64,000 nucleotides of DNA from CBDDBH01 sp965225625 (lineage in GTDB: Bacteria; Pseudomonadota; Gammaproteobacteria; JADZEE01), in assembly GCA_965225625.1 (NCBI GenBank), contig CBDDBH010000013.1, positions 1-64,000 of the forward strand, given 5' to 3'. Positions 53,714 to 62,013 of this stretch are shown one piece after another (the stretch's first letter is position 1; every line of letters begins with the position of its first letter). Both the position numbers and the translations under genes were made by a program. A model generated the notes under the pieces. It was not told where the DNA came from, searched no databases, and saw nothing but the letters and a program-made list of their open reading frames with translations.

Positions 53714-54475
53714 TCACCAGGCAGTAATACCCCCGTCGATGGCCACAGCCTGACCGTTGATAAACGACGCCGCATCCGAACACAGCCAGACAATGGTACG
53801 CGCTACTTCCTGCGGTTCACCAAGGCGCTTCATGGGGCTGGCATTTGCAAATTTGTCCGCCAAATCTGGTTGGGCCTCCAGCACGCGAGCTACCATTTGG
53901 GTACGTGTGTAGCTCGGGCATACCGCGTTAACCCGAATACCGCGCGTGGCATATTCAACCGCCGCCGTACGAGTCAATCCGACTACACCGTGCTTGCTGG
54001 CGGCATAAGGGGCCAGCTTGGGAGCGCCACCCAAACCCGCGATGGAAGCGGTATTGACGATGACACCGCCGCCTTGTCTGGTCATCTCCGGCAACTCTTG
54101 GCGAAGGCACAGGAACACGCCCTTAAGATTGATGGCAATGGTGCGATCCCAATCTGCTTCCGTGCAATCTTCCAAACGCTGCGGTTTGTGGTCCACCCCG
54201 GCGTTATTTATTGCGCAGTCCAAACGACCGTAATGTTCGACCGCCACAGCCACCATCAACTCGACATCCACTGCCTGCGACACATCAACTTCCACGAATA
54301 TTGCGGCACCGCCCGCTTCCTGTATGTCGGCCGCGGCGCGATGTGCGAGCTCGGGATCGAGATCCGCAATCACCAAACGCGCACCGTTCGCTGCAAACAA
54401 TTTGGCGGTCTCAAGTCCAATCCCGGCCGCGGCGCCGGTAACGAGTACGACTTTGTCGGTTAACTCGGGGTACAT
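53714..54475 (-). CDS. Short-chain dehydrogenase/reductase
   Basis: Classical SDR of 253 residues: cofactor motif TGAAAGIG, INNAG, catalytic Ser in VNTASIAG and YAASKHG (YxxxK). ADLDP after strand 2 points to NAD(H). ATG 54475 is chosen; a GTG two codons upstream is possible. The substrate is unknown. It is convergent with the synthetase gene and lies behind another SDR gene on the same strand. Confidence 0.88.
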   Translation of the reverse strand: MYPELTDKVVLVTGAAAGIGLETAKLFAANGARLVIADLDPELAHRAAADIQEAGGAAIFVEVDVSQAVDVELMVAVAVEHYGRLDCAINNAGVDHKPQRLEDCTEADWDRTIAINLKGVFLCLRQELPEMTRQGGGVIVNTASIAGLGGAPKLAPYAASKHGVVGLTRTAAVEYATRGIRVNAVCPSYTRTQMVARVLEAQPDLADKFANASPMKRLGEPQEVARTIVWLCSDAASFINGQAVAIDGGITAW

Positions 54476-54500
54476 GGACACACAATAGCTCGCGAAAAAT

Positions 54501-55268
54501 TCAAATCAGGAAACCACCATCGACCGGCACGATGCTACCGGTAGCATAACTCGCGGCAGCGGACACGAGGTACAGGATCGCCGGCGCAACCTCTTCGGGC
54601 TGTGCCATTCGCCCAAGCGCAGTGCGCTGCATTGCGCGGTCGTAGATCTCCTTGTTCTCGGTCAGCGCGCTGGCGAATTTGGTTTCCGTAATGCCGGGTA
54701 ACACCGCATTGACCCGAATATTGTGAGGACCGCATTCCAATGCAAAAGCCTTAGTCATATTGATGATCCCGGCTTTTGTGATCGAGTAGACCGCACGTTG
54801 ATCGCCGGGCGTGACGCCATCAACTGAGGCGACGTTAACAATCGAACCACCCCTGCCTGAGGCCCGCATTCTTTTGCCTGCTTCGACTGACATAAAGAAA
54901 AATCCACGCAGATTCACGTCCATGGTTTTGTCGTATGCCGAAGGCTCGATGTCCAGTACATGACCGAAGTAGGGATTAGTCGCGGCGTTATTGACCAGAA
55001 TATCAATATGTCCGTGGGTCGCATCGACGTGCTCAAACAGCGACTTAATCTGTGAAAGCTCACCGATGTGACAGGCAAAGCCTTCAGCACTGCCCCCGGC
55101 GTCGTTGATTTGCGCGGCGACGCTCGCGCAGGCTTCCTGTTTGCGACTCGCAACGATTACGTGTGCCCCATACTGTGCGAGCAACCTAGCCGTCGATTCG
55201 CCAATCCCCCGGCTCGCACCTGTGACTATTGCAATTTTGCCGCTCAAATCAAAAAGATCAGAATCCAT
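54501..55268 (-). CDS. Short-chain dehydrogenase/reductase
   Basis: Classical SDR of 255 residues: TGASRGIG, ASRKQ (basic residue after strand 2, so NADP(H) is likely), VNNAATNP, VNVASVDG, and YSITKAG with YxxxK. It is 19 bases upstream of the other SDR gene on the same strand, so the two probably form an operon of differing cofactor preference. Confidence 0.88.
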   Translation of the reverse strand: MDSDLFDLSGKIAIVTGASRGIGESTARLLAQYGAHVIVASRKQEACASVAAQINDAGGSAEGFACHIGELSQIKSLFEHVDATHGHIDILVNNAATNPYFGHVLDIEPSAYDKTMDVNLRGFFFMSVEAGKRMRASGRGGSIVNVASVDGVTPGDQRAVYSITKAGIINMTKAFALECGPHNIRVNAVLPGITETKFASALTENKEIYDRAMQRTALGRMAQPEEVAPAILYLVSAAASYATGSIVPVDGGFLI

Positions 55269-55291
55269 ACCTACTCTCCGCCCAATTCTTA

Positions 55292-55477
55292 AGCCCCTCT
55301 CCCCTCGCGGGAGAAGGGGTTGGCAGGTAATTGCTCCTCGGCTCTAGCTCCTCGACTTTGGCTCCTGCGTCGTTCTAACGCCTACGTCCTGTAAGCGTGC
55401 TTCGCCCTACCTCCTACATCCTGTAGTCGTGCATTACCTGCATTTCCGCCATCCCTGGCGGTCGGGTGAGGGGTCAA
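55292..55477 (+). repeat. Dispersed palindromic repeat, family 1, copy D (longest)
   Basis: The left part is AAGCCCCTCTCCCC then GCGGGAGAAGGGGTTGGCAG, and the right part is GTGCATTACCTGCATTTCCG, CCATCCCTGG and TGAGGGGTCAA. The middle is about 100 bases longer than in copy A and is built of degenerate CTCCT/GCTCCT-type units. It fills most of the 245-base gap before the phosphatase gene. Confidence 0.75.
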
Positions 55478-55513
55478 ATAATTGTCGTTAGCTTGACGGC
55501 GTGGCTAACCCTA

Positions 55514-56224
55514 TTACAAATACGTAATCAAACTTGTGTCGCCGGCCGCTTCCAGATGACCGATGGTATTAAACGAAGCCATCGATACCCGCTCATCGTT
55601 GTACAGCAACCGCGTCACACAAGCGTTATACATCTGCAATTCCAAGCCAACCGTGGTCGTGTCGTCGATCCCCAGAACGTGTTGCAGGATGACCGATATC
55701 GCTCCCGAAGAGCTGAAAACCGCCACCCTCGCGCCTCGGCCATGCCGCTCGATGACGCTTTGCAATCCCGCCACACAACGCTCGCAGAATTCACGCCGTG
55801 GTTCGATTTCAGCGCCGACAAGTTCATCCCTTACCCAACTGTGCAGTGCGCCTTCCAAAAACCCATAGCACGCACGCCTGTCCGACCAGATAGCCTTTAA
55901 ATCCACGTCGACGGGAGGCTCGCTGGTTCGCAGGTTTTCGGTGTGACTTTTTAAGATGGGCTGAAAACTGAACTCGTTGAATTCGCCAAGAATCTCTAGC
56001 GCCGGCGTCTTGGCACCACGTTCGGCAAGACGCTTTAGCGCTGTGTTCGCTGAGTCGATCTGGCGGTCGAGTTCCCCGGCATACACAGCATCGAAACCCA
56101 GCCCTAAAACCGACCAATAGTCGGCCAGCAATTCCGCCTGCCGGTGACCAAGTGCCGACAGCTCATCATAGTTGCGGGCTCCAAAGGCTGCCTGACCGTG
56201 ACGGACCAGATATATCTCGCTCAT
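55514..56224 (-). CDS. Histidine phosphatase family protein
   Basis: Protein of 236 residues from ATG 56224 with the phosphohistidine motif LVRHGQAAFG at the N-terminus and the second His region RVAVFSSSGAISVIL, where the usual HG is replaced by SSG. The fold is that of phosphoglycerate mutase-like phosphatases. Its substrate is unknown. It follows the FadB-type gene on the same strand by 36 bases. Confidence 0.83.
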   Translation of the reverse strand: MSEIYLVRHGQAAFGARNYDELSALGHRQAELLADYWSVLGLGFDAVYAGELDRQIDSANTALKRLAERGAKTPALEILGEFNEFSFQPILKSHTENLRTSEPPVDVDLKAIWSDRRACYGFLEGALHSWVRDELVGAEIEPRREFCERCVAGLQSVIERHGRGARVAVFSSSGAISVILQHVLGIDDTTTVGLELQMYNACVTRLLYNDERVSMASFNTIGHLEAAGDTSLITYL

Positions 56225-56260
56225 CGGCGAGCTAACCCACAAGGCTCGCTGGAAGCCCCG

Positions 56261-58360
56261 CTAACGCGCAGCGGCCCAATCAACGAAGGTCTTATTTTCT
56301 GCGGCCAGTTTTTCCAGCAGCGGCGCCGGCGTCCAATAGCGTGCACCGTAACGCTCGCGAAACTTGAGTACCTTGTCGTAAACCGTTTTGATGCCGACCG
56401 TGTCGGCGTAAAACATGGGGCCTCCGCGATAGCGTGGGAAACCGTAGCCATTGACGAAGATCACGTCTATGTCGCTGGGCCGCAGCGCAATGCCCTCCTC
56501 CAGGATCAAGGCGCCCTCATTGATCATTGCGTAGAACAGGCGCTCGATAATCTCGTCATCCGTGACATCACGTTGTTCAACGCCCAGGCGCTGCGTTTCT
56601 TCGGCAATCAGCGCCTCAACCTCCGGATCCGGAGACGGTTTGCGACGCTCGTCGTAGGTGAACATGCCGCGGCCGGTCTTCTGCCCGAACCAACCTTTTT
56701 CGGCAAGCACTGTCAGCATGCGGCAAAATGCCGGGTCGTCCGGTAGGTCTTCCCATTCCTGATTGAGTTTGTAAAAAACGTCGATTCCGGCCAGATCCTG
56801 CACCGCGCTTGGACCCATGGCCATGCCCCAATCATAGGCAACCTTGTCGATACGCTCAGCTTTAACACCCTCTAGCAGCATGTACTGAGATTCCCGAACA
56901 TAAGGAATAAACATCCGATTGCCGACGAAGCCGAAACAAACACCTACCAGGACACCAACTTTGCGGATGGTTTTGGACATCGCCATGGCCGTAGCGACGA
57001 CGTCTTTTGCGGTTTTCGCACCGCGCACAATCTCAAGCAGCACCATAACGTTAGCAGGGCTGAAAAAGTGCAGTCCAATTACATCTTCGGGCCGTTTAGT
57101 GACTGCAGCAATGGCATCAACATCCAGCGTCGAAGTATTGCTCGCCAGAATTGCGCCTGGCTTGCACACCGCGTCGAGCCGGGCAAAAACCTGTTTCTTG
57201 ATCTCCATGTTCTCGAAGACCGCTTCGATGACCAAATCCGCGTCGGCCAGGTCGTCATAATTGAGCGTGCCCGCAATAAGCCCCAGGCGTTCAGTCAGTT
57301 GTGCATCGGACATCCGGCCCTTTTTGACGGTCGTTTCATAGTTCTTACGCACGATCCCGAGCCCGCGATCCAAACCTTCCTGATCCACCTCCAGAACCGT
57401 TACCGCAACGCCGGCGTTGGCGAAATTCATCGCAATGCCGCCGCCCATCGTGCCAGCCCCGATGATGGCGACTTTGTTCAGTTCACGACGCGGCGTTTCT
57501 TTACCGATGTCCGGTATCTTCGCTACCTCTCTTTCGGCAAAGAACAGGTGCCGTTGGGACTCGGAATGGGAGCTTTGCTTACAGTCGTCGAAAAGCTCTC
57601 GCTCGCGCTGCAACCCATCCTCAAAGGGTAGATTTACCGCACCCTCAACACACTGAACGATGCGCTCAGGTGCGAAAAAACCCCGCGTCGCGCGGGCCAT
57701 GCTTGTGCGATATTCGGCAAAGAAATCGTCCGCCAATGTCGGCCCCGGCACCTGCATTTCGCTGATGCGGCGGGCACCGGCGCCGTCCGCGACCAACGTC
57801 TTGGCGTAATCAATCGCACCGCTGCGCAGATCACCATCAATGATCTTGTCGATTGCACCTTTCTCCAACGCAACGGCCGCTGCCATGGGTTTGCCTGAGA
57901 TCATCGCTTCCAGCGCATCCTTGGCGCCAATCAGCCGTGGCAGACGCTGGGTTCCGCTGGCACCGGGCAACAATCCCAGCAAAACCTCGGGCAAACCGAT
58001 CTTGGCCGAGGCCACAGCGCAGCGGTAGTGGCAGCCCAGTGCGGTTTCCAGGCCACCGCCCAAGGCGGTACCGTGGATGGCCGCGATGACCGGTTTTTGC
58101 GTAGCCTCAAGGTCTGCCACGATGCTGGGCAGCCAGGGGTCTTGCATAGGTTTATCGAATTCCGTGATGTCGGCACCGGCAATAAACGTGCGGCCAGAGC
58201 AGATAAGCACGATAGCCTGCGCATCGTCATCTTCACGCCCCTGTTTCAGGCACTCCACAATACCGACCCGCACGGCATGGCTGAGCGCATTAACCGGCGG
58301 GCTATCGATCGTGATGACGCCGATGGAGTCTTGAAGTTCATAGCTGACTGGTGAGCTCAT
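56261..58360 (-). CDS. Bifunctional enoyl-CoA hydratase / 3-hydroxyacyl-CoA dehydrogenase
   Basis: Fusion of 699 residues. The N-terminal crotonase domain (about 1-190) has AGADITEF and the oxyanion loop HGTALGGGLETAL, with catalytic glutamates in the expected places (LPEVLLGLLPGASG). The 3-hydroxyacyl-CoA dehydrogenase domain has NAD motif GAGTMGGGIAMNFANAG at about 305 and the catalytic His in GLHFFSPANVMVLLEIV. It performs two steps of beta-oxidation. It is shaped like FadJ or a short-chain FadB-like protein, with no fadA neighbour. Confidence 0.92.
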   Translation of the reverse strand: MSSPVSYELQDSIGVITIDSPPVNALSHAVRVGIVECLKQGREDDDAQAIVLICSGRTFIAGADITEFDKPMQDPWLPSIVADLEATQKPVIAAIHGTALGGGLETALGCHYRCAVASAKIGLPEVLLGLLPGASGTQRLPRLIGAKDALEAMISGKPMAAAVALEKGAIDKIIDGDLRSGAIDYAKTLVADGAGARRISEMQVPGPTLADDFFAEYRTSMARATRGFFAPERIVQCVEGAVNLPFEDGLQRERELFDDCKQSSHSESQRHLFFAEREVAKIPDIGKETPRRELNKVAIIGAGTMGGGIAMNFANAGVAVTVLEVDQEGLDRGLGIVRKNYETTVKKGRMSDAQLTERLGLIAGTLNYDDLADADLVIEAVFENMEIKKQVFARLDAVCKPGAILASNTSTLDVDAIAAVTKRPEDVIGLHFFSPANVMVLLEIVRGAKTAKDVVATAMAMSKTIRKVGVLVGVCFGFVGNRMFIPYVRESQYMLLEGVKAERIDKVAYDWGMAMGPSAVQDLAGIDVFYKLNQEWEDLPDDPAFCRMLTVLAEKGWFGQKTGRGMFTYDERRKPSPDPEVEALIAEETQRLGVEQRDVTDDEIIERLFYAMINEGALILEEGIALRPSDIDVIFVNGYGFPRYRGGPMFYADTVGIKTVYDKVLKFRERYGARYWTPAPLLEKLAAENKTFVDWAAAR

Positions 58361-58421
58361 TTACAGTTCCTGTCGATAAACGAAAAGGCGGCTCTGGCGA
58401 CAATAACGGCGTCGACAGAAT

Positions 58422-58492
58422 ATATAATTTACTTTAATATATATTTATAAATAATTGATAATTAAATATATTAATATATATAATTTACCTTA
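58422..58492. repeat. AT-rich upstream region with repeated motif
   Basis: Within the 194-base gap before the FadB-type gene, ATATAATTTACCTTA occurs at 58478-58492, and a one-mismatch copy (ATATAATTTACTTTA) at 58422-58436. The identical 15-mer is found at 46082-46096 over the start of the thiolase gene. The sequence between is almost pure A/T. It may be regulatory, or simply a biased spacer. Confidence 0.4.
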
Positions 58493-58554
58493 GTTTCAGT
58501 TTAAGGCCTATGCATCTACGCTAATGTGCAGCACCGTCGGCGATACTATTTTCT

Positions 58555-59553
58555 TTAGTGTTGCGACGCAACATCGGCGCGTTGCAGTACGATTTTGCCA
58601 TAAGCCGATCGCGTTTCCAGCGCGTCTAAACCATCGCACAGCGCCGTCATCGGCAGCACCTGGCTGACCACCGGTACAATGTCGCCGCGCGCATACATCC
58701 CGAGCAAATCTGCATGGACCGTCTGCAGGAGTTTTGGATTGCGATCGACATAGTTGCCCCAGAACAAACCAATGACTGACATGTTTTTAAGCAAAATTCT
58801 GTTTGCCGCAATTTCCGGGATGCGGCCCCCGGCGAACCCGATAACCAGCAGACGCCCTTCCCAAGCAATACATTTGCTGCTTTTGTCGAAGACATCGCCA
58901 CCGACAGGGTCGTAGATCACGTCCGCCCCTGCGCCATCGGTAATGGATTTCACCGCGGCTACGAAATCGTCGGTGGAGTAATTAATGACATGATCTGCCC
59001 CCTGCTGGCGGCAAACTTCCAGCTTTTCACTGCTCCCGGCTGTGGCTATGACGGTTGCGCCCCAGGCTTTGCCGATTTGAATCGCCGCCGTGCCTACGCC
59101 ACCCGCACCCCCGTGTACAAGCAGGGTTTCTCCTGCCTGTAGGTGTCCCCGGTGTCCCAGCGCGAAATGCGCCGTCTGGTAGATTGTCAACAATGCGGCT
59201 GCATGTTCGTCGGGCATACTGTCTGGCACGCCGAAGCTGGTATCGGCTTTGACGCAGCCCTGTTCGGCGAATGCCCCGCACGGGCGAAACAGACTGGCAA
59301 CCCGGTCGCCGATCTTCAACGCGCATTGCGCGCCCACTGCGGTCACGGTGCCAACCGCTTCGATGCCGGGGATAGCTGGAAGAGCGGGTTTGAACTGGTA
59401 TTTTCCGGTTACCAGCAGGATATCGGGAAAATTGATGGCGGCGGCGGCGATGCTTAGCAAGGCCTCATCCGGCGCGGGCTTCGGATCCGCTACCTCACGC
59501 CATTTCAGGACCTCGCGATAGTCCCCGTATTCATCGAATTCCCACGCGTACAT
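58555..59553 (-). CDS. NADPH:quinone oxidoreductase-like protein (MDR superfamily)
   Basis: Protein of 332 residues of the zinc-free medium-chain dehydrogenase group. It has the N-terminal GroES-like domain, nucleotide motif VHGGAGGVGTAAIQIG, and the QGADHVINYSTDDF segment; no zinc ligands are seen. Members reduce quinones or enoyl compounds. It is followed on the same strand by the FadB-type gene 194 bases downstream. Confidence 0.88.
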   Translation of the reverse strand: MYAWEFDEYGDYREVLKWREVADPKPAPDEALLSIAAAAINFPDILLVTGKYQFKPALPAIPGIEAVGTVTAVGAQCALKIGDRVASLFRPCGAFAEQGCVKADTSFGVPDSMPDEHAAALLTIYQTAHFALGHRGHLQAGETLLVHGGAGGVGTAAIQIGKAWGATVIATAGSSEKLEVCRQQGADHVINYSTDDFVAAVKSITDGAGADVIYDPVGGDVFDKSSKCIAWEGRLLVIGFAGGRIPEIAANRILLKNMSVIGLFWGNYVDRNPKLLQTVHADLLGMYARGDIVPVVSQVLPMTALCDGLDALETRSAYGKIVLQRADVASQH

Positions 59554-59605
59554 CTTGCTGCCCTGTGGTGTCAGGCGCGCTACTTTAGCACGCGGGTACG
59601 AGCCC

Positions 59606-61339
59606 TTACGGACTGGGTATTTTGTCTCTCAAAGCGAAAACCCAGAGCACGCCGCCTTGCGGCACCACGGTCTTGTGGGGCATGGCGTTATCGAAGGTAG
59701 CTTGCATCTCGGCCGCGTCAACGCCCCAACCAGCCTGCACGGCGATGTATTGCACCCCGTCGAGCATGTAGGACGCAGGCACCGCGGTGATGCCTGAATT
59801 GAGCCGCATCTGCCATAGTTTCTCGCCGGTCGCGGCGTCCAATGCGCGGAATACCCGATCGTTGCTACCACCGGAGATCACCAGATTGCCCGCGGTGGCC
59901 AGAATCGAGCCCCAATTCATCTCCTTTATATTGAACGTCCAAACCTCTTTGCCTTGGGATAAATCCCACGCCTGTATTTCGCCGATGTGTGCGTTCGGGC
60001 CATTCAAGGCATCCGCGTGCAGGCGGATGCTTTCAAACAATTCCGGAACGGAGTAGCCCATGTACATCTCGCCCTTTCGATATTCAGGCTTGAAACCGCG
60101 CATTACCGAACACAGGTTCTCGTTAGCCGGGATATACAACAACTTGGTATGGGGGTTGTAGGCTTCCGGTGGCCAGCCCTTACCGCCCCAAACCGATGGG
60201 CAGAAATGGGCGGTTTTATCAATGCCGGGAATTTTGTGCGGATCGTAGCTGGGCCGCCCGGTCTTGGGATCGATAGCCGTAAAGACGTTCTGGCGAACGT
60301 AGGGCTCCGCGTCGACGAATCGGATACTGTTCTTGCCGCGTTCCAGCAGCCACAAATAGCCGTTACGACCGGCGTGCACCAAGCCTTTAAACGCTCGCCC
60401 GTCGCGCTCGACGTCGATCAGTAGCGGCGGTGATATCTCGTCCCAATCCCAGGCACCGTTCCAGTGGTATTGGTGGTGAGCCTTGATGTCCCCAGTGTCG
60501 GGATCCATGGCCAGAACCGAGTTGGTGTACAAATTGTCACCCGGGCGCACCTCGGCAATCCACGGACCCGGATTGCCGGTTCCGAAAAATATCAAATCGA
60601 GCTCCGGATCATAGGTCGCAGTGCTCCAGATAGAACCACCACCGTGCTCCCAGGTATCACCCGGCCAGGTTTCGCTGCCCGGTTCCGGTATGGTGTAGGT
60701 GCGCCAGACCTCTTCTCCGGTCTCTGCATCCAGCGCCACGGCGAAACAGCGAGCGCCGAATTCAGCGCCTGATACGCCCATGATGATGTTGCCGCGGATC
60801 GGCAGCGGCGCCAGCGTCATGTGAAAACCCGCCTGCCAGTCAGCGACACAGGTTTCCCAGATTTCCTCGCCGGTGACAGCATCCAGCGCAACCGCGCACG
60901 CATCGGTCGCCGTTACAAAGACCTTGTCCCCGTATAACGCGACGCCCCGGTTAGTCGGATGCATCTGGAACAATTCCTCCGGCACCTCCTTGCGATAGCG
61001 CCAGAGCTCATCGCCGGTGCGCCCATTTAACGCGATCACCTCATGCGCAGGTGTTGTTATGAACAGGTAACCGTCATTCACAATCGGCGGAGATTCGTGC
61101 CCTTCCAACGATCCCGTCGAATACGTCCATACGGGCGTGAGCTCTGCGACATTACTTGTATTGATCTGATCGAGCGGGCTGTAAGTCCAGCCGGCGTAGT
61201 TGCCACGCCACTGTAACCAGTTTTCGGGTTCGGGATTCAACAAACGCGCGTCAGTAACCGGTGAATACGGGGGTGGCGCTGCATTCGCCACGCTGGCGAG
61301 CACAATGAGCGAACAAGCGAGCACCCGGAATGCATTCAT
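59606..61339 (-). CDS. PQQ-dependent alcohol dehydrogenase, lanthanide-type residue set
   Basis: Periplasmic quinoprotein of 577 residues from ATG 61339 (signal peptide ending VANA), with an eight-bladed propeller pattern (repeated A-x-D/N-x-x-T-G-x-x-x-W). Metal ligands: E193 in SGAEFGAR, N256 in GTGNPGPW, catalytic D298, and D300 in WDWDE. The extra Asp two positions after the catalytic one is the mark of lanthanide-dependent XoxF/PedH enzymes. The vicinal Cys pair usual in methanol dehydrogenases is missing (position reads MHPTNRG). No cytochrome c domain is fused. It lies directly behind a Rieske gene. Confidence 0.87.
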   Translation of the reverse strand: MNAFRVLACSLIVLASVANAAPPPYSPVTDARLLNPEPENWLQWRGNYAGWTYSPLDQINTSNVAELTPVWTYSTGSLEGHESPPIVNDGYLFITTPAHEVIALNGRTGDELWRYRKEVPEELFQMHPTNRGVALYGDKVFVTATDACAVALDAVTGEEIWETCVADWQAGFHMTLAPLPIRGNIIMGVSGAEFGARCFAVALDAETGEEVWRTYTIPEPGSETWPGDTWEHGGGSIWSTATYDPELDLIFFGTGNPGPWIAEVRPGDNLYTNSVLAMDPDTGDIKAHHQYHWNGAWDWDEISPPLLIDVERDGRAFKGLVHAGRNGYLWLLERGKNSIRFVDAEPYVRQNVFTAIDPKTGRPSYDPHKIPGIDKTAHFCPSVWGGKGWPPEAYNPHTKLLYIPANENLCSVMRGFKPEYRKGEMYMGYSVPELFESIRLHADALNGPNAHIGEIQAWDLSQGKEVWTFNIKEMNWGSILATAGNLVISGGSNDRVFRALDAATGEKLWQMRLNSGITAVPASYMLDGVQYIAVQAGWGVDAAEMQATFDNAMPHKTVVPQGGVLWVFALRDKIPSP

Positions 61340-61357
61340 CGCGCTTTCCACAGCAAC

Positions 61358-61910
61358 TTATTTCTGAGGTGGACCGGGACGTTTGGTAAACGGGGCGGCC
61401 ACAACTACTTTCCCCTGCGCGATCCGTATCGGCAACATCGGCAACTTGCGCGCTGCCGGCCCACTGCTCACCTTACCGAATTTGTACGGGTTGAAGCGCG
61501 ATAAATGGCACTCACACATGAATTCTTTCTGTTTATCCAGCCAGGCCGACACAGCGCATGCCTCATGGGTACAAATCGCGGAGTAGACCACAATACCACC
61601 GACCGCGTTGTCAGCGGTGCGTTTGTCCAGTGACGCCACCGAAAGGCGCATGATTAACACTTTGTTGAAACGCGACTCCGAGCGAATCAATCCGCTGACA
61701 GGATCCTGGGAAAGGCAGGAATCGGATCAGTTTCGAATGCGACTTCGCTCACATTGATCGGCGAGGACTCTCGCGAACCAGCGGCGTGAACGAGAACATC
61801 ACCTTGTTGCGGACGCAGGCTTGCCGGATCTATATCACGGGCGAAACGGCGCCGGTCATGCTCATGCCGTGTATTGCTGCTACATGTTGCAGCAATACAC
61901 GGCGTCGCAT
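61358..61910 (-). pseudogene. Rieske 2Fe-2S protein interrupted by apparent frameshifts
   Basis: The C-terminal half (61690-61358) carries a bc1-type Rieske site, CTHEAC and CECHLS. The preceding part, DIDPASLRPQQGDVLV up to DPIPAFP, is in a different frame (ends at a stop, 61687). Adding one base in the TTTCCC run near 61707 joins them as AFPQDPVSGLIRSES. A second single-base gap in GTTT near 61845 would link it to an N-terminus starting at ATG 61910 (MRRRVLLQHVAA). Either two sequence errors in short homopolymers or real decay. It is probably cotranscribed with the PQQ dehydrogenase. Confidence 0.65.
61866..61903. repeat. 38-base near-perfect palindrome
   Basis: Arms GCCGTGTATTGCTGC (61866-61880) and GCAGCAATACACGGC (61889-61903) are exact inverted repeats; the eight bases between them, TACATGTT, are themselves nearly self-complementary, so only one central pair mismatches. 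It lies in the presumed 5' coding part of the broken Rieske gene, 111 bases from the dadA-like start. Confidence 0.8.
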
Positions 61911-62013
61911 CTTTTGCACCAACGGGCTCTGCCTCCACTTCCACAACGCAATAGAAGGTAAGATATTCTGCTCGCGGCGAGATAACAACGTCTGCGGAAA
62001 ATCGAGGAGTGGC

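Noticed and set aside
61786..62013. 76-residue extension of the dadA-like gene
   Set aside because: The FAD motif belongs at the N-terminus and ATG 62014 has a good ribosome site; the extension crosses the palindrome and the divergent gene.
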